Source of the DNA: G965197405 sp965197405
Lineage (GTDB): Bacteria > Chloroflexota > Dehalococcoidia > Lucifugimonadales > JAGWBF01
Length of the DNA stretch: 64,000 bases
Direction: 5' to 3'
Assembly: GCA_965197405.1 (NCBI GenBank)
Contig: OZ240206.1
Location: 2,170,001-2,234,000 of the forward strand
The stretch's first letter is position 1. The number at the start of each line of letters is the position of its first letter. Below are positions 8,875 to 17,904 of the stretch, in pieces. The position numbers and the translations under genes were made by a program. The notes beneath the pieces were generated by a model. That model was not told the origin of the DNA and did no database searches. It was given only the letters and a program-made list of their open reading frames with translations.

Positions 8875-9348
8875 CTAGGTGGCCTTCACGTTGGCAGGCT
8901 CGTCCTCCAGGCTCATGGGGAAGGTCCCTCCGAAAATGCTGTCCCCCTCGGGCCACTGGTCCCTGGGCAGCTCGTAGTACACCTCGTTGCCGTTGCCGTC
9001 GGGGTCGCGGAAGTATACGCCCAACGAGATGCCGTGGTCGGATACCCTGGTCTCTATCTCCCTCTCCTTGAGCCTGTGATAGAGCTCCTTCAGGTCCTCG
9101 AACGCGGCCATCCTCCATGCGATGTGGTTAAGCCCCACCTGGTTCTCCTCCCGACCGCGCGCATCCGGCCCCAGTTCCATCAGCGCGACCTCGTGGGACT
9201 GGTCCAGGTCCGCCGACATGAAGACGGCGAAGCCCGGCCTGCGCTCATAGGTGTGTAGGCCAAGCACGTCGGCGTAGAACTTCTCGGCGCGCTCCGAGTC
9301 CCTCACGTACAGGTTCACGTGTCCCAGATACTTCGGTGTATAGCCCAT
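8875..9348 (-). CDS. VOC-family (glyoxalase/extradiol dioxygenase fold) protein
   Basis: 157 aa with the vicinal-oxygen-chelate pattern: GHVNLYVRDSERAEKFYADVLG at the start, LNHIAWRM at the middle and YFRDPDGNGNEVYYE at the end, giving the expected His/Glu metal ligands. Family members are extradiol dioxygenases, glyoxalases or resistance proteins, so the reaction is not predictable. It lies between nadA and nadC with a 10-base gap to nadC, suggesting co-transcription, though no NAD-pathway role is known to me. Confidence 0.8.
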   Translation of the reverse strand: MGYTPKYLGHVNLYVRDSERAEKFYADVLGLHTYERRPGFAVFMSADLDQSHEVALMELGPDARGREENQVGLNHIAWRMAAFEDLKELYHRLKEREIETRVSDHGISLGVYFRDPDGNGNEVYYELPRDQWPEGDSIFGGTFPMSLEDEPANVKAT

Positions 9349-9405
9349 TTCTCCGTCCTCCTGAATTAGATTGAGTCGCCGGTAAATATCGCCCTTTATA
9401 CTACT

Positions 9406-10614
9406 TCATACTACCTGTAGCATCCGCTCCAGGGCGATGCGGGAGTATCGCTGGGTCTCCTCGTCCACCGTTATCTGGTTGATTGCCACGCCTTCCAGCA
9501 GTCCCTCCAGCACCCAGCACAGGTAGGCGGGATGGATGCGGTACATGGTGGAGCATGGACACACTATGGGGTCAAGGCAGAAGACCGTCTTGTCCGGGTT
9601 CTGCCTGGCCAGACGGTCCACCAGGCTTATTTCCGTTCCCACGGCCCACTTGCTGCCTGGGGGGGCCTCGTTTATGGTTTTGCGGATAAACTCGGTGGAG
9701 CCGTCCATATCGGCGGCCTGCACCACCTCCATGATACACTCCGGGTGAGCGATGACCTGGACATCGGGGTAGCGTGCTCTGGCCGACTCAATCTGCTTGA
9801 CGGTGAATCGAGTGTGGACGGAGCAGTGGCCCTGCCAGAGGATGAGCCTGGCCTTTCTCAGCTTCTCCGGCGTGTTCCCGCCCAGGGGCTTGAAGGGGTT
9901 CCACACCACCATCTCATCCAGTCCCAATCCCAGCTTCAGGCCCGTGTTGCGCCCCAGATGTTGATCGGGCAGGAAAAAGACCCGGTCCGCTCGTGCATAG
10001 CTCCACTCGAGGGCAGCGGGGGCGTTGGAGGAGGTGCAAATGATCCCGTCATGGCGACCGCAGAGCGCCTTCAGCCCGGCGATGGTGTTCATGTATGCAA
10101 CGGGTATGATGCCGCCCCGGTCGCCCAGCACGCCCGTCAGGTCGTCCCATGCGTCCAGCACGTCGTCCAGGGGGGCCATGTCGGCCATGGAGCACCCGGC
10201 GGTTATGTTGGGCAGGATGACCTTCTGGTGGGGCGAGCAGAGGATGCGGGCGGTCTCGGCCATGAAGTGGACGCCGCAGAAGATGATGTAGTCGGACTCG
10301 GCATGGGAAGCGGCGTTCTGGGAGAGCTTGAAAGAGTCTCCCCGGTAGTCCGCGTGCTTGATTACCTCTTCCCTCTGGTAATGGTGGCCGAGGACCGTGA
10401 CCTTCTCTCCTAGCTGCTCCCTGGCCCCGTGAATGCGCCGGTCAAGCTCCTCGGTGTCAAGGTGGAGGTAATCGGTCGGTATTCTTTGCCAGCGCACGTT
10501 TACTTCAAGCTCTTCCGCCATGGACCTGGACTTGATTTGGTCTCCGGTGCGGCAGAAGGCCGAATGCTCTATTTCAGTTATAGGGACGAAGGGTTTCTTC
10601 GTTCTGGTGGCCAC
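9406..10614 (-). CDS. nadA: Quinolinate synthase
   Basis: 4Fe-4S enzyme condensing iminoaspartate with dihydroxyacetone phosphate. Motifs: VLGHHYQREEVIKHADYRGDS start of domain 1, FCGVHFMAETA, GCSMAD, HPEC and CPCSTMYRIHP near the C-terminus; the cluster-ligand cysteines are present. Length 402 aa from GTG 10614; an internal ATG at 10521 would give a 371-residue protein, and I cannot decide between them. Upstream of the VOC gene and nadC. Confidence 0.93.
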   Translation of the reverse strand: MATRTKKPFVPITEIEHSAFCRTGDQIKSRSMAEELEVNVRWQRIPTDYLHLDTEELDRRIHGAREQLGEKVTVLGHHYQREEVIKHADYRGDSFKLSQNAASHAESDYIIFCGVHFMAETARILCSPHQKVILPNITAGCSMADMAPLDDVLDAWDDLTGVLGDRGGIIPVAYMNTIAGLKALCGRHDGIICTSSNAPAALEWSYARADRVFFLPDQHLGRNTGLKLGLGLDEMVVWNPFKPLGGNTPEKLRKARLILWQGHCSVHTRFTVKQIESARARYPDVQVIAHPECIMEVVQAADMDGSTEFIRKTINEAPPGSKWAVGTEISLVDRLARQNPDKTVFCLDPIVCPCSTMYRIHPAYLCWVLEGLLEGVAINQITVDEETQRYSRIALERMLQVV

Positions 10615-10643
10615 GAGCTATCACCATCTCCCTGCGCTGGAGC

Positions 10644-11939
10644 TTATGAGTCAGCGAGCACGCCCTGGAGCGACCATGCGCCCGTTCCGGTTACTTTGAC
10701 GTTCATCAGTTTCCCCAGGTCGTCACCGTCGTCCTCGAAGAAGACCAGCTTATCGCTCCGCGTGCGACCCTGCCACTTGCCGCCTTTATGCCCGTCCACC
10801 AGGACCTCCACCGTCTGTCCCAGGAGCCGGGAGTTCTTCTGAAAGCTGATTCTCTCCTGAATCTCGTCCAAGTTCTTCAGCCGGTAGGCTTTCTCCTCCT
10901 GGGGCACGTCGTCGGGCATCTGGCGGCTGGCGATGGTGCCCGGCCGGGGGGAGTAGGCGGCCGCGTGGACTTTATCGAACTCTATATCCTTGATAAGCTC
11001 CACAGTGTGCCGGTAATGTTCGTCCGACTCCCCCGGGAAGCCGACAATCACGTCGGTACTGAGGGAGACCCGGGGTATGGCAGAGCGTATCCTGTCAACC
11101 AGGTCCCGGTAGTCCCTCTCGCTATAGCGGCGTCGCATGTTGGCGAGGACCTCATCGTCGCCCGCCTGGACGGGGAGGTTGAGGTGCTCGCAGACCTTGG
11201 CGATGCCTGCCACAGCCTCTATGATGCGCTGGCTCATAAACATGGGATGGGACGTGAGGAACCGGATGCGGCTAAGGCCCTCGACAGAGTCTAGGGCTTC
11301 CAGGAGGTCGGCCAGGTCCGGCTTCTCCGCCAGGTCGTGGCCGTAGGCGTCCACCGTCTGTCCCAGGAGGGTCACTTCCTTCACCCCGTGAGCCGCCAGA
11401 AGCCCCACCTCTTTGACGATTTCAGAAACGGGGCGACTCACTTGACGGCCCCGGCGGTAGGGGATGATGCAGAAGGTGCACATCAGGTCGCATCCGTGGA
11501 TGATGGGGACATAGCAGCCGACGGACGGCCTCGGGGGCGTCAAGCTGCCCACACACCCCTCCCAGTCCAGCCCCATACGCTCTCCGAGCAGGTCCAGCAG
11601 CGGTCCGTACTCCTGGGGGCGCATGAAGGTATCCACATGGGGGAACCGGGCCTTGAGGTCGTCGGTCTTGGGCCCCACCATACAGCCCATCAGGGCCAGC
11701 ACCCGGTCCGGGTTGCGAGTCTTGAGGGGCTTCATCGTGCTCAGGGTTCCCACCACTTTGTCCTCCGCGTTCTGGCGGACCACACAGGAGTTGAGGACCA
11801 CGACGTCGGCGTCCCTGGGCGCTTCAGCCGCGTGGAGACCCAGCTGCTCCAGGGCGCTGGCGAGCCTTTCGGAGTCCGCCTTGTTCATCTGACAGCCAAT
11901 AGTCCAGATATAATAGCTATTCATGTCATGGTCTTCCAA
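10644..11939 (-). CDS. miaB: tRNA 2-methylthio-N6-isopentenyladenosine-37 synthase
   Basis: Radical-SAM methylthiotransferase acting on tRNA A37. The N-terminal UPF0004 domain has three cysteines (TIGCQMN, NSCVV, GCMVG). The radical-SAM loop is GCDLMCTFCIIPYRRG (CxxxCxxC). A C-terminal TRAM domain begins near residue 370. 431 aa; an internal ATG at 11924 is an equally good start. It lies just outside the putative island edge at 11959. Confidence 0.9.
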   Translation of the reverse strand: MEDHDMNSYYIWTIGCQMNKADSERLASALEQLGLHAAEAPRDADVVVLNSCVVRQNAEDKVVGTLSTMKPLKTRNPDRVLALMGCMVGPKTDDLKARFPHVDTFMRPQEYGPLLDLLGERMGLDWEGCVGSLTPPRPSVGCYVPIIHGCDLMCTFCIIPYRRGRQVSRPVSEIVKEVGLLAAHGVKEVTLLGQTVDAYGHDLAEKPDLADLLEALDSVEGLSRIRFLTSHPMFMSQRIIEAVAGIAKVCEHLNLPVQAGDDEVLANMRRRYSERDYRDLVDRIRSAIPRVSLSTDVIVGFPGESDEHYRHTVELIKDIEFDKVHAAAYSPRPGTIASRQMPDDVPQEEKAYRLKNLDEIQERISFQKNSRLLGQTVEVLVDGHKGGKWQGRTRSDKLVFFEDDGDDLGKLMNVKVTGTGAWSLQGVLADS

Positions 11940-11958
11940 TAGACGTTGGGAAGGAGAA

Positions 11959-11978
11959 TGGCGGAGGGAATGGGATTC
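11959..11978 (+). repeat. tRNA-Ser 3'-end duplicate, putative distal att site
   Basis: Twenty bases starting TGGCGGAGGGAATG match exactly, in the same orientation, the sequence at 45120-45139 that covers the 3' end of tRNA-Ser(GCT). With the integrase beside that tRNA, this is what the far attachment site of a tRNA-borne island looks like. Only 20 bases are shared, so it is not a second tRNA gene. Confidence 0.7.
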
Positions 11979-12290
11979 TAATCAATCGGCCAATAAAGCT
12001 ATATTTCGCGTAGTATAGCTAGTAATCCTAATATTTCCCACACTTCTTCCCACATAATCAACGGGCTTGCTTGAACTTACTGGACCACTTGTAGTAGACT
12101 CCGCCGTGTTTCCTTCAGGTCCCGCACTATGCCGATGGCCTGATCTCCCTCTCTTATACCACTTTCTACGTTAGTCTTGCAAGGACAAGTACGGAATAGG
12201 CAGCTAGAGCGACCCAACTGAACCTGGGTCTGATTCGGGTACGAACGTTGAAGCGGCAATGGTTCCGTCTAAGGCCTTTGTCTCAATGAC

Positions 12291-13374
12291 ATAGGAGTTA
12301 CGCAGTTGGATGGAGAGTGTACCTGGGATACGCCATGTAATCTCGTAAGGCTGCCCGGATGATGTTGGCTTTGGCCTCGTACGAAGAGACTCCGGCACTC
12401 AAGCGGTGGGCTTGCAGCCGCAAGAAGGCTTGGAGGGACAGGCGGATGTGATTCCGCTGTCCCTCTGCCGTACGCACTTGGCATTTCTCCACGCCACAAC
12501 ATTGTTTGAGGCCCCGATGGTACATTTCGATACCCCAGGCTTGGTGCGCCAGGCTTTCCCGTTGTTGATCCGGCATTTCCAGGTCATTGGTGGCCCAGTG
12601 TTCCACGTCCCCGTCTTTGGAAACCGTCCGAAACACTCGAATAAATCCATAGCCTCGCAGATGCACCTGCCGGCCTTCCTGGGGTATCGCCACGGTGGCC
12701 AAGGGCAAGTTCCCCCCTCCCTCGGGGTTCACCCGCCGGTTGGACCGCAATTGGCTCAGCCAGAACCATCCCTTATCCCTGATGGCTTTCAAATTCTCCA
12801 GACTGGTATACCAACTGTCGAACAGCACCCAACGGAGTTGAAACCCCCGCCCCTCCGCCACCTCCAGCATCCGCCGGAAGTGGTCGTTCTTGGTCAGTCC
12901 GCTTAGGGGACGGTCATAGACTCGGAAATCGCAGGGTATCAGCGCATTGCCATCAGTCCACAACAAGGTCAGCAGGTTGATGCCCCATACCACTCGCTTA
13001 TGCTTGCCGCTCCAATGGCGGGACACCAGTCCCATTCGCTTGGCGTAGGGCTTGTCCAGGGTGGTATCGTCCAGCGCCAGCACCCCCTCCTCCCGTCGCA
13101 CCAATCCCTGGGTTATCCTGCCACAGCGCCTCCGTGTCGGGGGGCTGTCTCCGCAGCAGACGGGTGAATGCGTCATGGGCTGGAGCTTGCGGTGATTCCG
13201 GTTGACACCGCGCCGCTTCGCTGCAGGTAAATCTCTTCTGGGTTGCCACCAAGAACTGGATGTAGTCCACCGCATCACACTTGGCCGGGTTCATCTCCCT
13301 CACCTCCGCCTCACTCCTCCTATCCTATCCCATCCCATCCCCAGCCATAGCTCTCTCAACTGCGTAACTCCTAT
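12291..13374 (-). mobile_element. IS4/IS701-like element, copy 1
   Basis: 1084 bp with inverted ends ATAGGAGTTACGCAGTTG at 12291-12308 and its complement at 13357-13374. The flanks share GAC (three bases). Copy 2 at 36464-38520 is the same sequence with, as far as I could find, one base change (12836 A versus 37009 G) plus a nested IS. The near identity indicates very recent movement. Confidence 0.9.
12298..13303 (-). CDS. IS4/IS701-type DDE transposase in two frames
   Basis: The N-terminal part (MREMNPAKCDAVDYIQ..., from 13303) and the catalytic part (LALDDTTLDKPYAKRM, WVLFDSWYTSLENL, GIEMYHRGLKQCCGVE) lie in different frames that meet near 13120-13140 (EALWQD / TQGLVRREE). DDE acidic residues are visible in LDDTT, LFDSWY and GIE. 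The same frame break is present in copy 2, so either expression needs frameshifting or both copies moved in trans. Confidence 0.75.
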
Positions 13375-13547
13375 GACAGTTGGCGACGTAACCGCGACAA
13401 GGGGAATACTACTGTTCGCCTGAGACTTCGATAAGCAGACAGCAGTGGCCGCTCGCGCCCCACTCTTCCACGGAGTTGAGGGCGCGCACCCTGACGCTCT
13501 TGTGAAAGCCGCGTGAGGCGGCTTTGCACCACAGTCTACCTTGCCAA

Positions 13548-13602
13548 TGACTTTTAGTTCAACCATCTGACTTTTGATTCAGGCAAGACTTTTGGTTCAA
13601 GT
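13548..13602 (+). repeat. Three tandem TGACTTTTxxTTCA units at IS3 end
   Basis: TGACTTTTAGTTCA, TGACTTTTGATTCA and AGACTTTTGGTTCA follow one another just left of the IS3 remnant and are probably its terminal transposase-binding repeats. 13376-13547 shows no recognisable gene. Confidence 0.4.
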
Positions 13603-13685
13603 GAGGGTGTAATGACCTTACCCCGGAAAACAGTAACAGTGGCAAAGAGAGTCCTCCGGCAGAATAGGACATGGAAGGAGGGCTC

Positions 13686-14640
13686 ATGGCACGGGAGAGG
13701 TACACAGAGGAGCAGATCATAGCGGTTCTGAACGAGGCAGAGACAGGGGCGCTGTGCCGCAGGCACGGCATGAGCGAAGCCACCTTCTACAAGTGGAAAG
13801 CCAAGTACGCTGGCTGACGTTGAACGAGCTGAAGAGGCTAAGGTCCCTTGAGGATGAGAACCGGCGTCTGAAGCAGATTGTGGCCCAGCAGGCGTTGGAT
13901 AACTGGTCTCTGAGGAAGTTGCTGGCAAAAAACTTCTGAAGCCCAAGGTGAGGAAGATGGCAGCAGCATATGCCATAGAGAGTCTTGGGCTGAGTGAGAG
14001 GAGGGCCTGCCTGCCAACTGGTATCTCACCCTGGGTCTACCGGTACAGGTCGAAGCAGGGTGATGATGATGCCCTGCGCCGCAGAATGCGTGAGTTGGCA
14101 GGGGAGAGGAAGCGCTTCGGCAGTCCCAGGTTGCACATCATGCTGAAGAGAGAGGGCTTGGTGATCAATCACAAGCGCACAGAGCACATCTGTAGTGAAG
14201 AGGGGCTTGCGCTCAGGAGGAAGAGAAGGCGCAAAGGAGCCGCAGGAGCCCGGGAGACCATTCCTCTCCTGTGTGTCCTAACCAGAGGTGGTCCATGGAC
14301 TTTGTCTCTGACAGCACTGTGACTGGCCGGCGCTTCCGGGCACTGGCAGTAGTGGATGACTCTCACGGGAGTACCCAGCCATCGAGGTAGACATCTCACT
14401 GGGAGGTGCCAGGGTAGTGGGAGTCCTGGACAGACTGGCAGAGACAAGGGGCTACCTGAGGTGATCACTGTAGACAACGGACCGGAGTTCGCAGGCAAGG
14501 TCATGGATGAGTGGGCATATCGGAGGGGCATCAAGTTGAGCTTCATACGTCCTGGCAAGCCGGTGGAGAACGCATTTGCTGAGAGCTTCAACGGCTGGCT
14601 AAGGGACGAATGTTTGAACATCAACTGGTTCATGAGCGTA
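13686..14640 (+). pseudogene. IS3-family transposase remnant (OrfA/OrfB)
   Basis: OrfA starts at ATG 13686 (MARERYTEEQIIAVLNEAE, HTH with ATFYKWKAKYAG) and stops early at 13817. Its leucine-zipper part continues in another frame (EDENRRLKQIVAQQ). An A6 run near 13928 is the usual -1 frameshift site before OrfB (MAAAYAIESLGLSERRAC). OrfB is broken again near 14300-14400, though the DDE core is recognisable (VVDD, ITVDNGPEFAGKVMDEWA, ENAFAESFNG). Similarity stops at 14640 where an unrelated repeat begins, so the 3' end is lost. Confidence 0.85.
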
Positions 14641-14725
14641 AGCCCGAATCCACCGATGGACACGGATGGACGGCGTGAGGACACTGGAAGGAGGGTGAGG
14701 AAGCTACAGAAGCGATGGTCCGGGC
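14639..14725 (+). repeat. Two-block dispersed repeat, copy 1
   Basis: TAAGCCCGAATCCACCGA at 14639-14656 and GCGATGGTCCGGGC at 14712-14725 recur in the same order and similar spacing at 29324-29402. Both copies sit at gene or IS ends. Nature unknown. Confidence 0.4.
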
Positions 14726-14921
14726 TCGAATTCGGGTAGGATGGGAAGTTGGAGGGCGATCTGCAGGCGCTTTTGGGGGCACCGCTGGCGGCCTGCAGAG
14801 GCTGTGGTGAGCGAGATGGCGGGATAGGACACGGCAAGAGGCGCTCGCGGGGACCGAGATGGCGCGAGTTGGCGGGGACGTTCAATTGGCCGGATGGCGG
14901 GTCAGTGGCAGACGGGCACCA

Positions 14922-15943
14922 TCAGGCTCGGAGTGGAATGGCTCGCAGTCGGGCCAAGGCGCGACTGACCTTCTCCTCCCACGGCCAGCGCTTGAGAAGA
15001 TGCAGGGTCAACCGGTGTGCGGAGCGGGTGAGCCGTCCGACCAGGGCGAAGACCCGTGGTCTGAGCGTCTTGGTGGTCACGATTTGCTCACCCAGGCCGA
15101 TGCGGGCCGTCCAGCGGGCCAGGTTGTGCGCCATCACCTGTACCGCCAGCCAGGCGCCGTTGGCGGCGAAGCGGCCCGAGGGGAGATGGTTCAGCCCGAC
15201 GCCGTACTTGAGGTCGCGTATGGCATTCTCGCTCTCGGCGTGACGGCGATGATCGGCCTCCAGTTCCAGCATCTCCCCGTCACGGTCGGTGATGAAGCCG
15301 TGATAGCTGTAGGTGGCGAAGAGAGCCAGGGATCCTCTGAACAAGTCGGGAACGACGGCGATCCTCTGTTAGAATCGTGCTTAGCTAAGCCGTGGTCTGG
15401 GGCTATCCAACAACTTATTCAGAGGTTTCCCAGTTGGGAATCGGGCATCGGCTTCACCCGCCGGACAATGAGCTGTACCGGCGCGGCGTCCGCCTCGGCC
15501 TGGAACGGGGTGTAGGTGGTCTCGGCCACATCGGCGGCGCCGTCCATCCAGTAAGGAATCGGCGTCCAGGCATCTTCGGGTATCGTCTCGATGAGATTCC
15601 GCAGGCGGACGCGCTGGCGGATGGCGATGGAGAAGCGGACATCCATCCGGCGGCAGACGGCGACCACGGCGTGAGTATAGAAGCCGCTGTCGGCCCGCAC
15701 CGTGAGTTGGCCCCTGGCTCCGCCGTAGCGCACCCGCCCCACGGTTTCACGCAGGAAGTGGGCGGCGCCGCGGGCGGTGTTGGCCCGGCCCGGGGCATCG
15801 CCCAGGTCCAAGTGCTCCTGTACCAGTTGGGAAAGGCCGAGGTGCAGGGCGAGGGTGGCCTGAAGGAGCAGCCCAGCGTTGGCCACCAGGCGGGTGTTGT
15901 CGAAGGCGATACGGATGCGGTCGGGGTGGTTGCGTGATAGCAT
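14922..15943 (-). pseudogene. IS1380-family transposase interrupted by a 92-bp insert
   Basis: N-terminal part from ATG 15943 (MLSRNHPDRIRIAFDNTRLVANAG... with LTVRADSGFY, DDE Asp) reads to DSQLG near 15430. The C-terminal part (SLALFATYSYHGFITDRDG, ADHRRHAESENAIRDLKYGVG with catalytic Glu) resumes near 15331. Between them lies a short inverted-repeat element; removing it brings the two parts together as SQLG-SLALFATY. No intact copy is in the window. Confidence 0.85.
15334..15425. mobile_element. 92-bp MITE-like insert in the IS1380 transposase
   Basis: Ends are imperfect inverted repeats: CCTCTGAACAAGT at the left and, on the other strand from 15425, CCTCTGAATAAGT. There is no coding capacity. 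The parent element is not present in the window. Confidence 0.6.
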
Positions 15944-16109
15944 CTATTGGGTGCTCCTATTTTGGGACCGGTTTTCTGTCTCGAAAACCATTATCCCAGA
16001 GGCACAGGAGCACTTTCTGGTCTCTTCAGGACCCCGCTACACGCCCTCCTTTGGTGGATTGGGGGTAAGGCATGCCAGGGAGATCATAGAGAGCTGGCGG
16101 CAGGCCTAG

Positions 16110-16993
16110 GGTGTGTTTGCAAACTATAACCAAAGTAGAATTGACCCGATTTGTAGCATCGCCAGATAGTTGTCAGCCCTCTTTTCGTATCTGGCGGCGG
16201 TCCTCCGGAACTGCTTCAGCCGGTTGATGGCCCGCTCTACCAGATTACGAAGACGATACCGGGCTTTGTCGAAAGGTCCAGTGCGCCTTTCATTCCTCTT
16301 TCTGGGTATGGTGTAACTGGTCCCCCGCCGACGAAGGTATGTGCGAATCTTCCGGCTGCTGTACCCCTTGTCACCACAGACCCGCTGGGGTCTTACCCGG
16401 GGATGGCCACTCCCTGGTCTTTTCACTGCTCCAAGGGTCATCAATTCCTCGAACACGCTGGCCTCATGCTGCTGTCCGGGGGGCAGCACGAAGGCCATAG
16501 GCTTACCAGAACCTTCTACCCGTAGGTGAACCTTGGTTCTAAAGCCCCCTTGGGAGCGGCCTAATGCCTGGTCTCCTCCCCCTTTTTTGCGCCAGCGGCG
16601 TGTTGATGGGCTCGGATGATGGTCCCATCGCCATAGTGGACTTCCCACTCCAACTCCCCAATACTATCAGCCTCCTCTTGAAGCCCAGCTAGGAGACATT
16701 GCCACAAACCTTGCTCTCTCCAACGGTAGAAACGACCGGCTGCCGTAGGCCAGGGGCCATATCCCTCGGGCAGGTCCCGCCAGGGGGTGCCGGTGCGCAA
16801 CACCCACAAGATGCCATTGATGATCGTGCGATGGTCCTTCCCATGTCGTCCAGTCCTTGGTTTCTGCGCTGGCAATAAAGGCTCTATTCGCCGCCACTGC
16901 TGGTCGGTCAAGTCCCCTTGTCCCACACCCCTCACCTCCTTATCTACTTATCCAACTCATTTTATCCCCACTGCTTGGGTTTGCAAACACGCC
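16110..16993 (-). mobile_element. IS5-family element with CTAG target duplication
   Basis: 884 bp. Terminal repeats GGTGTGTTTGCAAAC (left) and GGCGTGTTTGCAAAC (right, other strand) are flanked by CTAG at 16106-16109 and 16994-16997. CTAG fits the YTAR/CWAR target of the IS5 group. The element looks complete. Confidence 0.88.
16124..16935 (-). CDS. IS5-family transposase, two overlapping frames
   Basis: Frame 1 (16935-16561, MRGVGQGDLTDQQWRRIEPLLP... HYGDGTIIRAHQHAAG) and frame 2 (to 16124, GGFRTKVHL... CGDKGYSSRKIRTYL... RNLVERAINRLKQFR) overlap at a run of six A then five G on the minus strand near 16588-16598. This is a plausible programmed frameshift site. DDE residues lie in GDGT, GDKGY and VERA. 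Confidence 0.82.
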
Positions 16994-16997
16994 CTAG

Positions 16998-17540
16998 GTT
17001 CTTCCGACCGTGTACTGGCTATGAGGCCTTGACCGCTTCGCAGGAGCGCTGCTAGAATCTGGCAGAGTCGAGTAAGAAGTGGTTGATGTGGGGGGTCTTG
17101 CGAGGCCTCCGCGCATAGGGGTTAGGACATGCGCCATGCAGATACGCTCTAGCAGCCCCCGACCGGGGCAAAATCACCAAAAGTCGGTGCTTTATCGCGG
17201 CCGCGAGCGATACTTCCTTCCCTGCGAGCCTTAACTTCCCCGTCCAATCTATTGGGGTATTCCACCCTCTCCCCTAAGGTCCTCTGGCCTGAGCCTCACC
17301 GCCGGGTTAACCTGCTTCTTCACTAAGCGGCAATAGTTGCTTGACGCTTTGGCTTGTGGGCGGCCCGGCAGCCGAGCGACGTAAAGCCAGATCAGAATTG
17401 TCCCATACGCCCAGGGGAGCCGTGTTGCCGAGAGCATTGTGCAACTGTCATGTAGGGAGACCCCGAAACACTCTGCCAAAATTAAGTTCCGCCACTGCGG
17501 GCAGCGCTTTGCAAAATGCAAGAAAACCAGGAGGTTTACA
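16998..17540. other. Intergenic stretch, no gene recognised
   Basis: 543 bases between the IS5 element and the PanD-like gene. I see no convincing reading frame, RNA gene or IS end; it probably includes the promoter of the following operon. Confidence 0.4.
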
Positions 17541-17904
17541 ATGCGAGAAGTGCTGAGCTCCAAGATTCACAGAGCATGGGCTACCGACGCCAATCCTGAC
17601 TACGTTGGAAGCATCCTCATTGACAAGGACCTGATGGACCGGGTGAACTTGTGGGACTTCGAGAAGGTCCTGGTCTGCGACATCACCAAAGGCAACCGGT
17701 GCAGGCGAGCGCGTCTCAGGCGTTATCGCCGAGCAGAGAGCGGCCGCCCGTCTTAGCGGCACAGGCAACTGCGTAATCATCATGTCCTTTGAAGTCACCG
17801 AAGTCACCGACGAACGGCCGGACCCACAGATGATTCTGGTGGACCAGGACAACCGGTTCGTCGAATACCTTGAAGGAGCCAAATATGGTCAGCAGGTTTT
17901 CTGA
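17541..17904 (+). pseudogene. panD: PanD-like aspartate 1-decarboxylase, frameshifted
   Basis: Frame 1 from ATG 17541 (GGAGG upstream) reads MREVLSSKIHRAWATDANP then DYVGSILIDKDLMD, with the Lys of SKIHR and the Gly-Ser self-cleavage site that makes the pyruvoyl cofactor, to DITKGNR near 17699. The +1 frame continues TGAGERVSGVIAEQRAAARL...VIIMSFEVTE and ends at 17904 (VEYLEGAKYGQQVF), matching the PanD C-terminus. The usual Tyr after GNR and the Asn of CLNGAAARL are missing (here AEQRAAARL). So it is either a decayed panD, a sequencing indel, or a divergent pyruvoyl enzyme. Its 3' end overlaps the next gene by 20 bases. Confidence 0.7.

Larger units (their letters stand above)
12204..13566 (-). 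pseudogene. Unknown reading frame split by IS4/IS701-like copy 1
   Basis: Removing the IS (12291-13374) and one copy of the flanking GAC leaves an open minus-strand frame that runs from about 13566 through ...VAVTSPTV to IETKALDGTIAAS... and stops at 12204. The protein is unrecognised and its upstream part is of doubtful coding character. 11979-12203 shows no other supportable gene. Confidence 0.3.

Noticed and set aside
11959..11978. A second tRNA-Ser gene
   Set aside because: Only the last 20 bases match; no acceptor 5' strand, anticodon arm or D arm follows. Reinterpreted as an att site.
12077..12259. Small minus-strand frame of 60 residues
   Set aside because: No ribosome site, no family, and it overlaps the tail of the IS-interrupted frame; not supportable.
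13548..13602. Possible CRISPR-like direct repeats
   Set aside because: Three abutting 14-mers without spacers, at the end of an IS3 remnant. No CRISPR array or cas gene is present in the window.
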